Source: Candidatus Sulfopaludibacter sp. SbA3
GTDB taxonomy: Bacteria; Acidobacteriota; Terriglobia; Bryobacterales; Bryobacteraceae
NCBI GenBank assembly: GCA_945861255.1
Contig: CAMAUG010000024.1
Coordinates: forward strand, 1 to 21,931
Direction of reading: 5' to 3'
Length of the DNA: 21,931 nucleotides
Positions 14,880 through 21,931 of the stretch are shown piece by piece. The notes under the pieces were generated by a model. It was not told the DNA's origin. It did no database searches and saw only the letters and a program-made list of their open reading frames with translations. The position numbers were made by a program, and so were the translations under genes. The stretch's first letter is position 1; each line of letters begins with the position of its first letter.

Positions 14880-16589
14880 TTAGCGCCGAACGCCGCCCCC
14901 CGGAGCGGCCGGGAAACCAATTCCCCCGCCTTGCTGCTGGTTCGGTGAAGGTGGCGGCGAGAACGGATTCGTGGAACCCAACCCCGCGCCCGCCGGCTGC
15001 TGGCCGAAGGGCGAATTCTGGTTCGGTTGTTGTGGGTTCTGTCCCAGCGGTCCGGCTTGCCCGGCCTGTCCCTGAATACCCTGCTGCCCGGTGCGCGCGG
15101 CGGCCGGATCGAAGACGAATTCCCACTCCTGATATTTTTCACGCTTCGCATACGTCTTGATGCTGGGCCCTTCAAACGTGGACGCCACGCCGGCGATGCC
15201 CGGCGAACCCAAATTGTTCCCGCCCAGCGGATTCGCATTCTGATTCAACCCGCCGGTAGGCCCTGGAGTCCGCAGTTGATTGTTGATCAGGATTTCCGCC
15301 TGATTCGGCGCGCCTGGTGGAAGACCGGCGTTGAGGCCTCCCCCCCGGCCATTCGGCGCAAGCGTTTGCTGCGGATTCTGATTCGCCGGCGGTACGAACT
15401 GGCCGCCCTGAATCAAGCGGCTCTGGTTGCCCGGATTCGCCCCCGGCGCCGGAACAAACACAGGCTGCGGATTGAGGCCTCCCTGCCCCGCTAACTGCCC
15501 CAGCACATTTGCTTGCGCCGCGTTCGGAGTTGGCGGAAACAAAGGCTGAGTGTTGGCGTTGCCGTCCTGACCTGGCAGCTGCTGACCCGGAAATGTTGAA
15601 TCCGGCTGGCCTGGCTGCTGTTCCGGCATCCCGTTCAACCCCTGCGCCGGTTGTCCCAGCGCCGGTTGTCCCAGCGTGAACGGTTGTCCTCCTGCCGGCT
15701 GATTGGGGTCCTGGCCCGGCTGCCCTGGCTGCAAATTCCCTTGCTGCGGATTCGGTGGCGGTGTCAGCGTGATGGGCGGAAGATTATTGGGGTCGAAGGG
15801 ATTCTGGACGTTGCCGGAGGAATCGTCCCCGCCGTTGTCCTGATTCTGCCGGAAAGGCGTGGTCATTTCGATCCGGTCGCTCGGCCGGCGCATGGCAGCC
15901 GCATTCATGGACGGCTGCCCCGCCGCGCCCCCGCCGAACGGCAGCGGAGAATTGCCGAAGCCCGCGGCAGCCAGACCGGCGCTGGCAACACTGGCGCCCG
16001 CAACATTGTTGCTACCGGCCGGGTTACTACCGGCCGGGTTGCTACCGGCGGGCGAACCAGCCATGCCTCCAGGGCTTCCCAACGGCCCGCCCCCGCCGAA
16101 CCCTAGACCGCCCTGTTGATCCGCAGAATTCATGCTATTGGCGCCCAGAGGTCCCCCTCCCGGTAGCCCGTTTCCGCCCAGGCCGGCGTTCTGCGTGCCC
16201 GGCTTCTGCACCAGAGAATCCGTCAGCATGGTGCCGTTGGTATGGATCAACCGCCATTCATCTTTGCCGTTGAGAGGGTCTTTGTAACGCCTGCGCAGGT
16301 AGCGCTTGTCGCCCTTCTCCAGGTCATCGAGCGTTGCCGGGTACCGCTTGTTGACCGCTAAATACACTTCGATGGCGCGCTTGTACTGACCGCCCCGGTC
16401 GATCAGAAGTTGCTCCTTGTCGCGCACGCTTTCAAACGCCGCACGCGGAAGTTGGCGGTACAGTGAGTACGCCACCGCGGCCGCCATCAGAAACACCACC
16501 AGCAGCGCGAATCCCGCTTGCTTGCGACGTTCCTTGCGGCACCGCGGGCGGTGTGGTTGGCGGCGCTGCTGGTCCCGTGCGGCTCTCAT
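14880..16589 (-). CDS. GspK-like pseudopilin with a giant low-complexity tail
   Basis: A 569-residue protein. After a basic leader (residues 1-25) comes AGFALLVVFLMAAAVAYSLY, a prepilin-like cleavage site and helix that lacks the glutamate at position 5, as GspK-type minor pseudopilins do. A short soluble domain follows to about residue 120 (YKRAIEVYLAVNKRYPATLDDL, then YLRRRYKDPLNGKDEWRLIH), like the conserved start of GspG/pilin-type domains. Then about 330 residues are rich in Gly, Pro, Gln and Asn, with internal repeats, before a small conserved-looking block TFEGPSIKTYAKREKYQEWEF-VFDP near 495 and another Gln/Pro-rich end. It is the last gene of the pil operon in view; its start overlaps the PilP-like stop (ATGA). 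Function is inferred from position and the N-terminus only. Confidence 0.7.
   Translation of the reverse strand: MRAARDQQRRQPHRPRCRKERRKQAGFALLVVFLMAAAVAYSLYRQLPRAAFESVRDKEQLLIDRGGQYKRAIEVYLAVNKRYPATLDDLEKGDKRYLRRRYKDPLNGKDEWRLIHTNGTMLTDSLVQKPGTQNAGLGGNGLPGGGPLGANSMNSADQQGGLGFGGGGPLGSPGGMAGSPAGSNPAGSNPAGSNNVAGASVASAGLAAAGFGNSPLPFGGGAAGQPSMNAAAMRRPSDRIEMTTPFRQNQDNGGDDSSGNVQNPFDPNNLPPITLTPPPNPQQGNLQPGQPGQDPNQPAGGQPFTLGQPALGQPAQGLNGMPEQQPGQPDSTFPGQQLPGQDGNANTQPLFPPTPNAAQANVLGQLAGQGGLNPQPVFVPAPGANPGNQSRLIQGGQFVPPANQNPQQTLAPNGRGGGLNAGLPPGAPNQAEILINNQLRTPGPTGGLNQNANPLGGNNLGSPGIAGVASTFEGPSIKTYAKREKYQEWEFVFDPAAARTGQQGIQGQAGQAGPLGQNPQQPNQNSPFGQQPAGAGLGSTNPFSPPPSPNQQQGGGIGFPAAPGGGVRR
15646..15675. repeat. 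Two tandem 15-bp units inside the pseudopilin-like gene
   Basis: GCCGGTTGTCCCAGC occurs twice in direct succession (15646-15660, 15661-15675), encoding the GQPALGQPAQG part of the tail. The copies are identical, so the expansion is probably recent or actively maintained by slippage in frame. Confidence 0.7.
16008..16052. repeat. Three tandem 15-bp units inside the pseudopilin-like gene
   Basis: Three near-identical 15-bp units (16008-16022, 16023-16037, 16038-16052) of the form GTTGCTACCGGCCGG, with one or two base differences, encode the repeated pentapeptide PAGSN. Unit length is a multiple of three, so copy-number change would not break the frame. Confidence 0.8.
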
Positions 16590-17320
16590 CCGGCAAGCTC
16601 CTGCACCAGCGGAATGGTCTGCTGGTTGTTGTTCATGGTATCTTCCAGCACCGCGGAGTTCACGCCGATCCGGATCACCTTGTAACGGTTCTGGATCACA
16701 TCGTTTTCGGCAGCCACGAAAATGTCGTCCCCTTGCAGGAAGAACGCCTGCCGCACTCCACCCACCGATCCGTTCACATAGCCATAGAACTTAAGAGGGA
16801 TGGGCGGTGGAACGGGTTTCGGCGGAGCTGCAGGCGCGCCAGGGGCGCCCACGCCGTCGCCTGCCCCTGGCGTGGCCGACACGGTTGCGGGATTCACGGG
16901 CTTGATGGGCTCTACCTTGGGTGGAGGCGCTGGCGGCGCGGGCGGCGGGCCGAAATCGAACAGGCTGCGCCCGCCTCCCTCGAATGCAGCCGCGCGCAAT
17001 TTTGCGATCAGGTCCAGATGCAGCGCGGGATCGATGCGGCTGACCTCGACACCCTCGGGGAGTTTCAGAGAAGGCTTGAAATCCTGGATCGAATTGCCGC
17101 CGCGCCGCGCCAGCGCAGCCCGTTGTGCGGGCGCAAGCGCCGGCGTCACGCCTGGCGTGATAATCGGTTTGACCGCCTGAGGAAGCGGCGTGGGCGCCGA
17201 GGCGGAGCCGCCGGAATCCGCGCGATTCATGAAGTACACCCCACCCAACACAACAACAAGCCCGCCGAGCACAGCGAGCTTCTTTGGCTCCGCGCCTACT
17301 TTTTCCGGAACCAACTTCAT
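16586..17320 (-). CDS. PilP/GspC-like assembly protein
   Basis: A 244-residue protein with one N-terminal membrane helix (KLAVLGGLVVVLGGVYFMN, residues 14-32), a long Pro/Ala-rich periplasmic linker (about residues 40-60 and 125-175), and a C-terminal domain of about 65 residues: PLKFYGYVNG, then RQAFFLQGDDIFVAAENDVI, then YKVIRIGVNSAVLED. That pattern matches the homology-region domain of GspC and the beta domain of PilP, which link the inner-membrane platform to the outer-membrane secretin. PilP proper is a lipoprotein; here a membrane helix replaces the lipobox, so GspC-like architecture is closer. Its start overlaps the PilO stop by four bases (ATGA), and its stop overlaps the next start in the same way. 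Confidence 0.75.
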   Translation of the reverse strand: MKLVPEKVGAEPKKLAVLGGLVVVLGGVYFMNRADSGGSASAPTPLPQAVKPIITPGVTPALAPAQRAALARRGGNSIQDFKPSLKLPEGVEVSRIDPALHLDLIAKLRAAAFEGGGRSLFDFGPPPAPPAPPPKVEPIKPVNPATVSATPGAGDGVGAPGAPAAPPKPVPPPIPLKFYGYVNGSVGGVRQAFFLQGDDIFVAAENDVIQNRYKVIRIGVNSAVLEDTMNNNQQTIPLVQELAG

Positions 17321-18078
17321 CGCTTGTCCCCGTTCCCCCGCGCGGGGCTTGCCTGCGCACTCGCACTACTCAGACTAGCGGCGCGCGCGGCGTCTTGCCG
17401 CACGGCTCCGCCGCCACCGGGCGCGGCACTGGCCGTGCTTGCAGCGGGGGCGCCGCCGCTGACGGGCGCGACACCGGCCGTGGCCGCCGCGGCGGCTGAG
17501 CCACCGCTGACGCCCGTCTCCGCTCCCAGGCCGTCCTCGCGCACGAACGTGTCGATCTTCATGCTCACGGCCAGCGTTCCGGAACCCTGCTGGGGGGCGG
17601 CGTTGAGAGCCTCAATGATCAGCAGCCGCGGCGATTGGTCGATGGCGTGGACAAACCGCATCAGGTTCGCGTAGCTGCCCTCGAAATTCGCGGTGATGGT
17701 CATCATGCTCAGCGAATCCGATCCTTCGATGGGCTCGGTGGCGTAAGCATGTTCCTTGGGTTTGACTTTGGATTCGTCGGCGGCCGCCACCAGTTCAGTG
17801 AGCAGCGTAGAATAAGCCGTGCGCCGTGCCAGAAAGTAATTCCCCAGGAACTGGTCGCCTTCGGTCCGTCCTCTTTCCACCGACGCCACGTATTTGCGCG
17901 TCTCGGTGATACGGAGCCTCCGCGCCGCGATTTGCGACTCGAGCGTGGCGCGCTGCTGCTCCAATTCCTCCGCCGATCCACCTGGCGGGAAAAATACCAG
18001 CGCCAGGGCCGCCACGTTCGCCGCCGCCAGCACGCCCAGCGCGATCCGCCAAACGCGGTAATTAGAGTTTCTGGGCAT
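17317..18078 (-). CDS. pilO: PilO-like inner-membrane assembly protein
   Basis: A 253-residue protein: a short cytoplasmic start, one helix (WRIALGVLAAANVAALALVFF, residues 10-30), a coiled coil (EELEQQRATLESQIAARRLR), then a ferredoxin-like fold (AYSTLLTELVAAADESKVK, MTITANFEGSYANLMRFVHAIDQSPRLL, then LAVSMKIDTFV). This is the PilO plan: it dimerises with PilN to form the alignment subcomplex between the PilM ring and PilP. The last 70 or so residues are Ala/Gly/Ser-rich and not part of the usual fold. It overlaps the pilN end by 17 bp and the PilP-like start by four. Confidence 0.8.
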   Translation of the reverse strand: MPRNSNYRVWRIALGVLAAANVAALALVFFPPGGSAEELEQQRATLESQIAARRLRITETRKYVASVERGRTEGDQFLGNYFLARRTAYSTLLTELVAAADESKVKPKEHAYATEPIEGSDSLSMMTITANFEGSYANLMRFVHAIDQSPRLLIIEALNAAPQQGSGTLAVSMKIDTFVREDGLGAETGVSGGSAAAAATAGVAPVSGGAPAASTASAAPGGGGAVRQDAARAASLSSASAQASPARGNGDKR

Positions 18079-18631
18079 AGTTCACGCTCACGCGATAGCG
18101 GTATAAAGGATCGTTGTCGGTGGGCGGCACCGAGTTATGCACCGTCGCCGGGCCGAAGCGCGGCGATTCCTGCAATTTCTTCAACAACTCAATCACCGGC
18201 CCGGGGTTCTGCGCGCCCACCACCATATCGAGCAACACCTGGTTCTGTGAATCGATCTGCGGCAGCCGCACCTGAATCAGGCGGACGTTCGAAGGCATCA
18301 CTTCTTCCAGGTCCGCGAAGATGCGCGTCCAACTCACGGATTTGCGCGCCACCAGCGTATTAAGCAGATAGCTGCGTTCCAGCACCACCGCGTTTTCTGG
18401 CGCGCGCAGCACGGCATCCAACTTGACTTGCTCCGCGTCCAACAAACGCGTTTCGTTGGACAGCCGCTCCACGGCTGAACGCGTGTCCGCCACGCGGTTC
18501 CTTTCAGCGAGGATGCCGTACGCAAGCCCGCACAGCAGCAGAAACAAAGCGGCAGCCCCGCCCGTGCAGGCCGCCAGCAACCCCCGGTCCTGACGGAACG
18601 GCTCAGTGGCAAGATTGACGGGGATACGCAC
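18062..18631 (-). CDS. pilN: PilN-like inner-membrane assembly protein
   Basis: A 189-residue protein that begins MRIPVNLATEPFRQDR, the conserved PilN N-terminal peptide (INLA-x-x-P) that docks into PilM. One membrane helix follows (AALFLLLCGLAYGIL, about residues 27-41), then a coiled coil and a periplasmic domain (SWTRIFADLEEVMPSNVRLIQVRLP, then VIELLKKLQESPRFGPATV). The GTG at 18631 is used, one base after the pilM stop, with AAGGAG about 13 bases upstream. Together with PilM and PilO it forms the inner-membrane platform of type IV pili or the related secretion system. Confidence 0.85.
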   Translation of the reverse strand: MRIPVNLATEPFRQDRGLLAACTGGAAALFLLLCGLAYGILAERNRVADTRSAVERLSNETRLLDAEQVKLDAVLRAPENAVVLERSYLLNTLVARKSVSWTRIFADLEEVMPSNVRLIQVRLPQIDSQNQVLLDMVVGAQNPGPVIELLKKLQESPRFGPATVHNSVPPTDNDPLYRYRVSVNYAQKL

Positions 18632-18632
18632 G

Positions 18633-19514
18633 CTAATTTACTGCTCCTTCCAGATAACCGAGCAAGCCTGCGTTGTGAGCGCCCGCCATTCCCAGCTTAC
18701 TGCTCAGCGCGCTCCGTTCCCGCGCCAAGCCGCTGAGCGCCCCGGCGGCGAAACCGCACAGAATCAACTTGCAGCCCGGAGACTTCAGTTCGTCCTCGGC
18801 ATAGGCGATGGTTGGTTGGAGCACGGACAGTATTTCTTCTTCTCCTGCGTTCTCCAGCTCCACGCAACGGAACACTTTCAAGCTTCCGTCCAGCACCACC
18901 ATCACGGTCAACACGCGGCCGGCCACCTTGGCGATCACGGCCGCGCCACCCTCGTTATACAAGTGCAACGCCGTCAACGCCGAAGTGGTGATCTCGCCCG
19001 GGTGGAAATCCGCGCCCCGGAACAACGCCTCATAGCGCGCGATCACGTCAAACGCCACAGTCACCGCCACCACTTCCGTTTTGCCCGCTTTCGAGGTCTT
19101 GGGTTGCACAAAGTGGCTCATCGCCGCGGCCTCGACATCAAACGGGAGCGTCTTCTTCAAGCGGAAGCGCACCAGCGCGCTCTGCTCTTCCCGGGCTGCC
19201 GGTAGCGCATCGAAATCGAGCACCGTGACGCGCGCGGCGTAATCCGGCAGAATCACGGCTGCCGTGCGCCGTTTCTTGGAGGCCGCCTCCCGCGGTGCAA
19301 TGCTCTCCAGGGCGGCGGTCAGGACCTCGGCTTTATGGATGTTATCGGCCACCGGTGAAACCGTCAACGCTCCTGGTTCAAAGGCGGCGAACCCCATTTC
19401 CGCTCCGCCGGACGATGCCGGGCGCGAGTAGGCCAAGCCTGTTTCCGACAGCTCGAAAACGTAGTTCGGCAAGGGGTCTTTCACCAGCCGCGAGAGTGCG
19501 CTCAAAATCGGCAT
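18633..19514 (-). CDS. pilM: PilM-like actin-fold assembly protein
   Basis: A 293-residue cytoplasmic protein with the PilM/GspL actin-like layout: RRTAAVILPDYAARVTVLDFD near residues 80-102 (as in PilM V-x-IPD), VRFRLKKTLPFDVEAAAMSH (the conserved [R/K]-x-x-[I/L]PF motif), VVAVTVAFDVIARYEALFRGADFHP, and a C-terminal nucleotide-fold segment CKLILCGFAAGALSGL. It is shorter than typical PilM (about 350), and the first nucleotide-binding loop is weak, so ATP binding is not assured. Its ATG shares one base with the upstream ATPase stop (TGATG). The pilM-pilN-pilO order supports the assignment. Confidence 0.8.
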   Translation of the reverse strand: MPILSALSRLVKDPLPNYVFELSETGLAYSRPASSGGAEMGFAAFEPGALTVSPVADNIHKAEVLTAALESIAPREAASKKRRTAAVILPDYAARVTVLDFDALPAAREEQSALVRFRLKKTLPFDVEAAAMSHFVQPKTSKAGKTEVVAVTVAFDVIARYEALFRGADFHPGEITTSALTALHLYNEGGAAVIAKVAGRVLTVMVVLDGSLKVFRCVELENAGEEEILSVLQPTIAYAEDELKSPGCKLILCGFAAGALSGLARERSALSSKLGMAGAHNAGLLGYLEGAVN

Positions 19515-21163
19515 CAGGTTTCGATGAACGTGACCTTGTTGATTTCCTTCAGCGTTGTCACGCCTGCGCGCGCCTTGGCCAGCGCAGACTCACGCAAAAA
19601 TGTCATGCCCTCTTCGCGCGCCACGCGCCGGATTTCCGACGACGGGCGCTTGTTGAGAATCATTTCGCGAATGCGCTCGGAAAGATCCAGCAGTTCATGA
19701 ATGGCCGTGCGTCCCCGGAAGCCGGAGCCGCTGCATTCAAAGCAGCCTTCGCCCTCGTAAAATTGCACGTTGGCCCACACGTGCGGGTCCAGGCCGCTCT
19801 CCTGCAGATACGATCCCGCATGATTCGCGGTTCGCTTACAGTGGGGGCAGATTACGCGCACCAGCCTCTGCGCCAGAATGCAGTTCAGCGCGGAGACGAA
19901 GTTGTAGGCCTCCACGCCCATGTTCAGAAAGCGCCCCAGCACGTCCAGTACATTGTTGGCGTGGACGGTGGTGAATACCAGGTGCCCGGTGAGCGCGGCG
20001 TTGATCGCGATCTGCGCGGTTTCCTGGTCGCGGATCTCACCGACCATCACTTTATCCGGATCGTGGCGCAGAATGGACCTCAGCCCGCGAGCGAACGTCA
20101 GGCCCTTCTTCTCATTCACCGGAATTTGCGTGATGCCCTTGATCTGATATTCCACCGGGTCTTCGATGGTGACGATCTTGTCCTCTTCGTTCTTGATCTC
20201 GCTGATCGCCGCGTACAAAGTGGTGGTTTTCCCGGAGCCCGTGGGGCCGGTGACCAGCACCATGCCGTACGGTTCCTTAATGTAGCGCCGGAACTTGGTG
20301 AGGTCGCCTTCGGAAAAACCCACCACGTCCAGCGAGAGCTTCGAAAACTGCTCGCTCATCGATTCTTTGTCCAGCACGCGCAGCACTGCATCTTCGCCAT
20401 AGATCGTCGGCATGATGGAGACGCGGAAGTCGATCAGCCGGCTCTTGTAGCGCACGCGAAAACGGCCGTCCTGCGGAACACGGCGTTCGGCGATGTCCAG
20501 TTCGCTCATCACCTTGATGCGCGAAATGATGGTGGAGTGCCAGTCCTTGGCGATGGGCGGCATGGCGTAGTGCAGCACGCCGTCGATGCGGTACTTGATG
20601 GCCACTTCCTGATCGCGCGTCTCGATGTGAATATCGCTGGCGCGCCGTTCCAGCGCGTTAAAGATGGTGGTGTCCACCAGCTTGATTACCGGAGCGATGT
20701 CGGAATCGCCGGCCGCCAGGCGGTCGATGGATAACGTTTCGTCGCCGTCCGCGTCGCCCGCCAATACGTCCAGCGCGAAGCCCTCGGTGACTTCGTCCAG
20801 CACGCGCTGCGATTGTTCAGTCTTCTTGAGCAGGTCGGAAATCTGCGACAGCGTGGCTACTTTCACGCGCAGCTTCTTGTTGAGCAGCACCGCCAGTTCG
20901 TCCACCATGCTCAAATTACGCGGATCGGCCAGAGCGATTTCCAGCGCGCCGCCCTCCGCATCGCCATTGGCCCCGGGGAACGCCTGGATGGGCACGAAGT
21001 TGTAGCGGAACATCAGATCCACCGGGACCTTGTGGAACAGGTCATGATCGATGCGCACTTCGCGCAAATCGACAAACTCGTGGAAATAGCGTTCGGCAAG
21101 CTTGCGCGCCCGCGCCGTTTCCTGCGCCGGGTCTTGAGGGAGAACTGGATTGGTGGCTGCCAT
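19514..21163 (-). CDS. pilB: Type IV pilus/type II secretion assembly ATPase (PilB/GspE family)
   Basis: A 549-residue hexameric ATPase that powers pilin or pseudopilin polymerisation. An N-terminal GspE-N domain spans roughly residues 20-150. The core shows Walker A GPTGSGKTTTL near 302-312, the Asp box TIEDPVEYQI, Walker B HDPDKVMVGEIRDQETA, and the His box TGHLVFTTVHANN. The zinc-binding tetracysteine site is CPHC near 440 and CFEC near 472, typical of assembly rather than retraction (PilT) ATPases. PilB and GspE cannot be separated on sequence alone; pilM-N-O next door fits either naming. A TTG at 21175 overlaps the upstream stop; ATG 21163 (MAATNPVLP) is chosen as the more usual start. 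Confidence 0.93.
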   Translation of the reverse strand: MAATNPVLPQDPAQETARARKLAERYFHEFVDLREVRIDHDLFHKVPVDLMFRYNFVPIQAFPGANGDAEGGALEIALADPRNLSMVDELAVLLNKKLRVKVATLSQISDLLKKTEQSQRVLDEVTEGFALDVLAGDADGDETLSIDRLAAGDSDIAPVIKLVDTTIFNALERRASDIHIETRDQEVAIKYRIDGVLHYAMPPIAKDWHSTIISRIKVMSELDIAERRVPQDGRFRVRYKSRLIDFRVSIMPTIYGEDAVLRVLDKESMSEQFSKLSLDVVGFSEGDLTKFRRYIKEPYGMVLVTGPTGSGKTTTLYAAISEIKNEEDKIVTIEDPVEYQIKGITQIPVNEKKGLTFARGLRSILRHDPDKVMVGEIRDQETAQIAINAALTGHLVFTTVHANNVLDVLGRFLNMGVEAYNFVSALNCILAQRLVRVICPHCKRTANHAGSYLQESGLDPHVWANVQFYEGEGCFECSGSGFRGRTAIHELLDLSERIREMILNKRPSSEIRRVAREEGMTFLRESALAKARAGVTTLKEINKVTFIET

Positions 21164-21171
21164 GGTCTCTG

Positions 21172-21552
21172 TCAAGTGATCCGGTATGCGTAGCCATCAT
21201 CGATCCACACTCCGCCGAACCCCTGCCCACCTAACCGCATTTCCTCCACGGAGCCGGCCTTACCGAATGCCTTTCTTAAGCCCTTGACTAACGGGTGGCG
21301 GTTGCCGAGAAGCCGAATTTGGAATTCGCTTGCCTTTATTGGAGGCAAGGCGTCAATGAGCCGCCGATAGGCCTGCTTAGGACCGAGTGTATCGTAAAGC
21401 TGGGATCCTAGAACAAGCTCCCAAGCCTCGCCAAATTGTTCTTCGCACCGCAACCAGCAAGCCACGGTAACGGGGAATTCCGCTGCATCCAGCAACTCGA
21501 TAAAACGTTTCCCCAAGTCGAGATCGGGCCCTAGCAGTAATGTCTTAGCCAT
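21172..21552 (-). CDS. Uncharacterised 126-residue partner of a HEPN protein
   Basis: A soluble 126-residue protein beginning MAKTLLLGPDLDLGKRFIELLDAAEFPV. It has a mixed alpha/beta pattern and ends with GGVWIDDGYAYRIT. The pattern (LLGPDLxLGxRxIExLDxAGFPV at the front, I-x-D-x-Y-x-Y-R-I at the end) looks like a small conserved family that I cannot name. It has no signal peptide or membrane helix. Its start lies 22 bp inside the end of the upstream HEPN gene, so the two are translated together. Its stop overlaps or nearly touches the pilB start, although a functional link to pili is not implied. Possible roles include antitoxin or effector partner of the HEPN protein; this is speculation. Confidence 0.7.
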   Translation of the reverse strand: MAKTLLLGPDLDLGKRFIELLDAAEFPVTVACWLRCEEQFGEAWELVLGSQLYDTLGPKQAYRRLIDALPPIKASEFQIRLLGNRHPLVKGLRKAFGKAGSVEEMRLGGQGFGGVWIDDGYAYRIT

Positions 21553-21931
21553 CGGTATACACCATGTTTTCGATTCGATAGGGCGTCTAACAATACCTCC
21601 GCTTCCTCGCGCGACGGCCGCATATACCGGCTCTGTTCAGACGAGCCCTTGACCACCATCCAATTCTCGCGCAAGTCGTGGTCCTTCCCGGTGGCTTCAT
21701 CCAATTCCGCGTCAAGTCCGGCGACCTTCACCAATTTCACGAGGTCGTGTGTGTAACTGGACTGCACTCGCATTTTGTCCGGAAACTCGTAACGCTCGGT
21801 CTTTCGCGCTATGCATGCCTTGAGAGCCAACTCGGCCGCATAACCAGCCAGATAGTACGACCCTTCCGGACAGTTCATATTGAGTAAGACTTTGGCTTCC
21901 TTAATACGAAGGTTCGCCAACTCCAGCAGAT
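21531..21931 (-). CDS. HEPN-domain protein (5' end beyond window)
   Basis: The C-terminal 132 or so residues of a HEPN-type helical protein. The N-terminal helix reads LLELANLRIKEAKVLLNMN, followed by the characteristic SYYLAGYAAELALKACIARK, then YTHDLVKLVKVAGL, and near the end RYMRPSREEAEVLLDAL and KHGVYRWLRHY. These are the helix pattern and AxELxLKA core of HEPN proteins, which include RNases of toxin-antitoxin systems and substrate-binding partners of nucleotidyltransferases. No unambiguous R-x4-6-H nuclease motif is apparent, so RNase activity is open. A TTG at 21920 could be a start, but the frame stays open to the edge and the first family helix begins before it, so the true start is probably outside the window. 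Confidence 0.75.
   Translation of the reverse strand, partial: LLELANLRIKEAKVLLNMNCPEGSYYLAGYAAELALKACIARKTERYEFPDKMRVQSSYTHDLVKLVKVAGLDAELDEATGKDHDLRENWMVVKGSSEQSRYMRPSREEAEVLLDALSNRKHGVYRWLRHYC

Noticed and set aside
15000..16100. Repetitive DNA as a CRISPR array
   Set aside because: Repeats are short, degenerate, in frame and encode Gly/Pro/Gln-rich protein; no spacers of constant length.
19295..20734. A 479-codon plus-strand open frame across pilB and pilM
   Set aside because: Antisense to the unmistakable ATPase with Walker motifs; rich in His, Arg and Gln as shadow frames are.

Overview
The window is GC-rich bacterial chromosome with tightly packed genes. Gene content and style suggest an acidobacterium of the Solibacter/Bryobacter type: many membrane and secreted proteins, glnA-glnE, a pilM-N-O type assembly operon, GlcG-like secreted proteins, and a short REP-like repeat of the kind I associate with such genomes. 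This placement is inference; there is no rRNA or marker gene here to settle it.

Layout, left to right. (1) 1-1035, minus: the N-terminal 345 codons of exonuclease VII large subunit, running off the left edge. (2) 1094-7003, plus: an OafA-type acyltransferase, then glnA, a MOSC-domain protein and glnE. GlnA keeps the adenylylation tyrosine and GlnE both nucleotidyltransferase modules, so the enzyme and its modifier are encoded together. (3) 7052-8255, minus: an intact secreted GlcG/HbpS-like protein, a decayed second copy of it, and a small membrane protein. (4) 8357-9865, plus: an amidase-signature enzyme with a twin-arginine-like leader. (5) 9867-11267, minus: an OsmC-family protein followed by a degenerate GGDEF protein. 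(6) 11304-12257, plus: a PLP threonine/serine dehydratase. (7) 12261-13024, minus: two translationally coupled half-size EamA/SMR-type membrane proteins. (8) 13079-14347, plus: an MFS transporter. (9) 14409-14731, minus: tRNA-Leu(UAA) interrupted after anticodon base 34 by a 234-nt group I intron. (10) 14880-21163, minus: an operon read pilB/gspE, pilM, pilN, pilO, a PilP/GspC-like gene, and a GspK-like pseudopilin with a very long low-complexity tail; most junctions overlap or nearly touch. (11) 21172-21931, minus: a HEPN-domain protein (cut by the right edge) overlapping a small uncharacterised partner.

The strongest unusual signal is the intron-containing tRNA-Leu. Its P1 with the U-G splice-site wobble, a GNRA-capped P2, P3, P4, P6a, P7 and the terminal guanosine can be read directly. 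Next in interest are the HEPN two-gene cassette, the pilus/secretion operon whose last three proteins carry long low-complexity extensions, and the MOSC gene embedded between glnA and glnE. No CRISPR array, prophage, insertion sequence or rRNA was seen. No stretch longer than about 300 bases lacks a gene.
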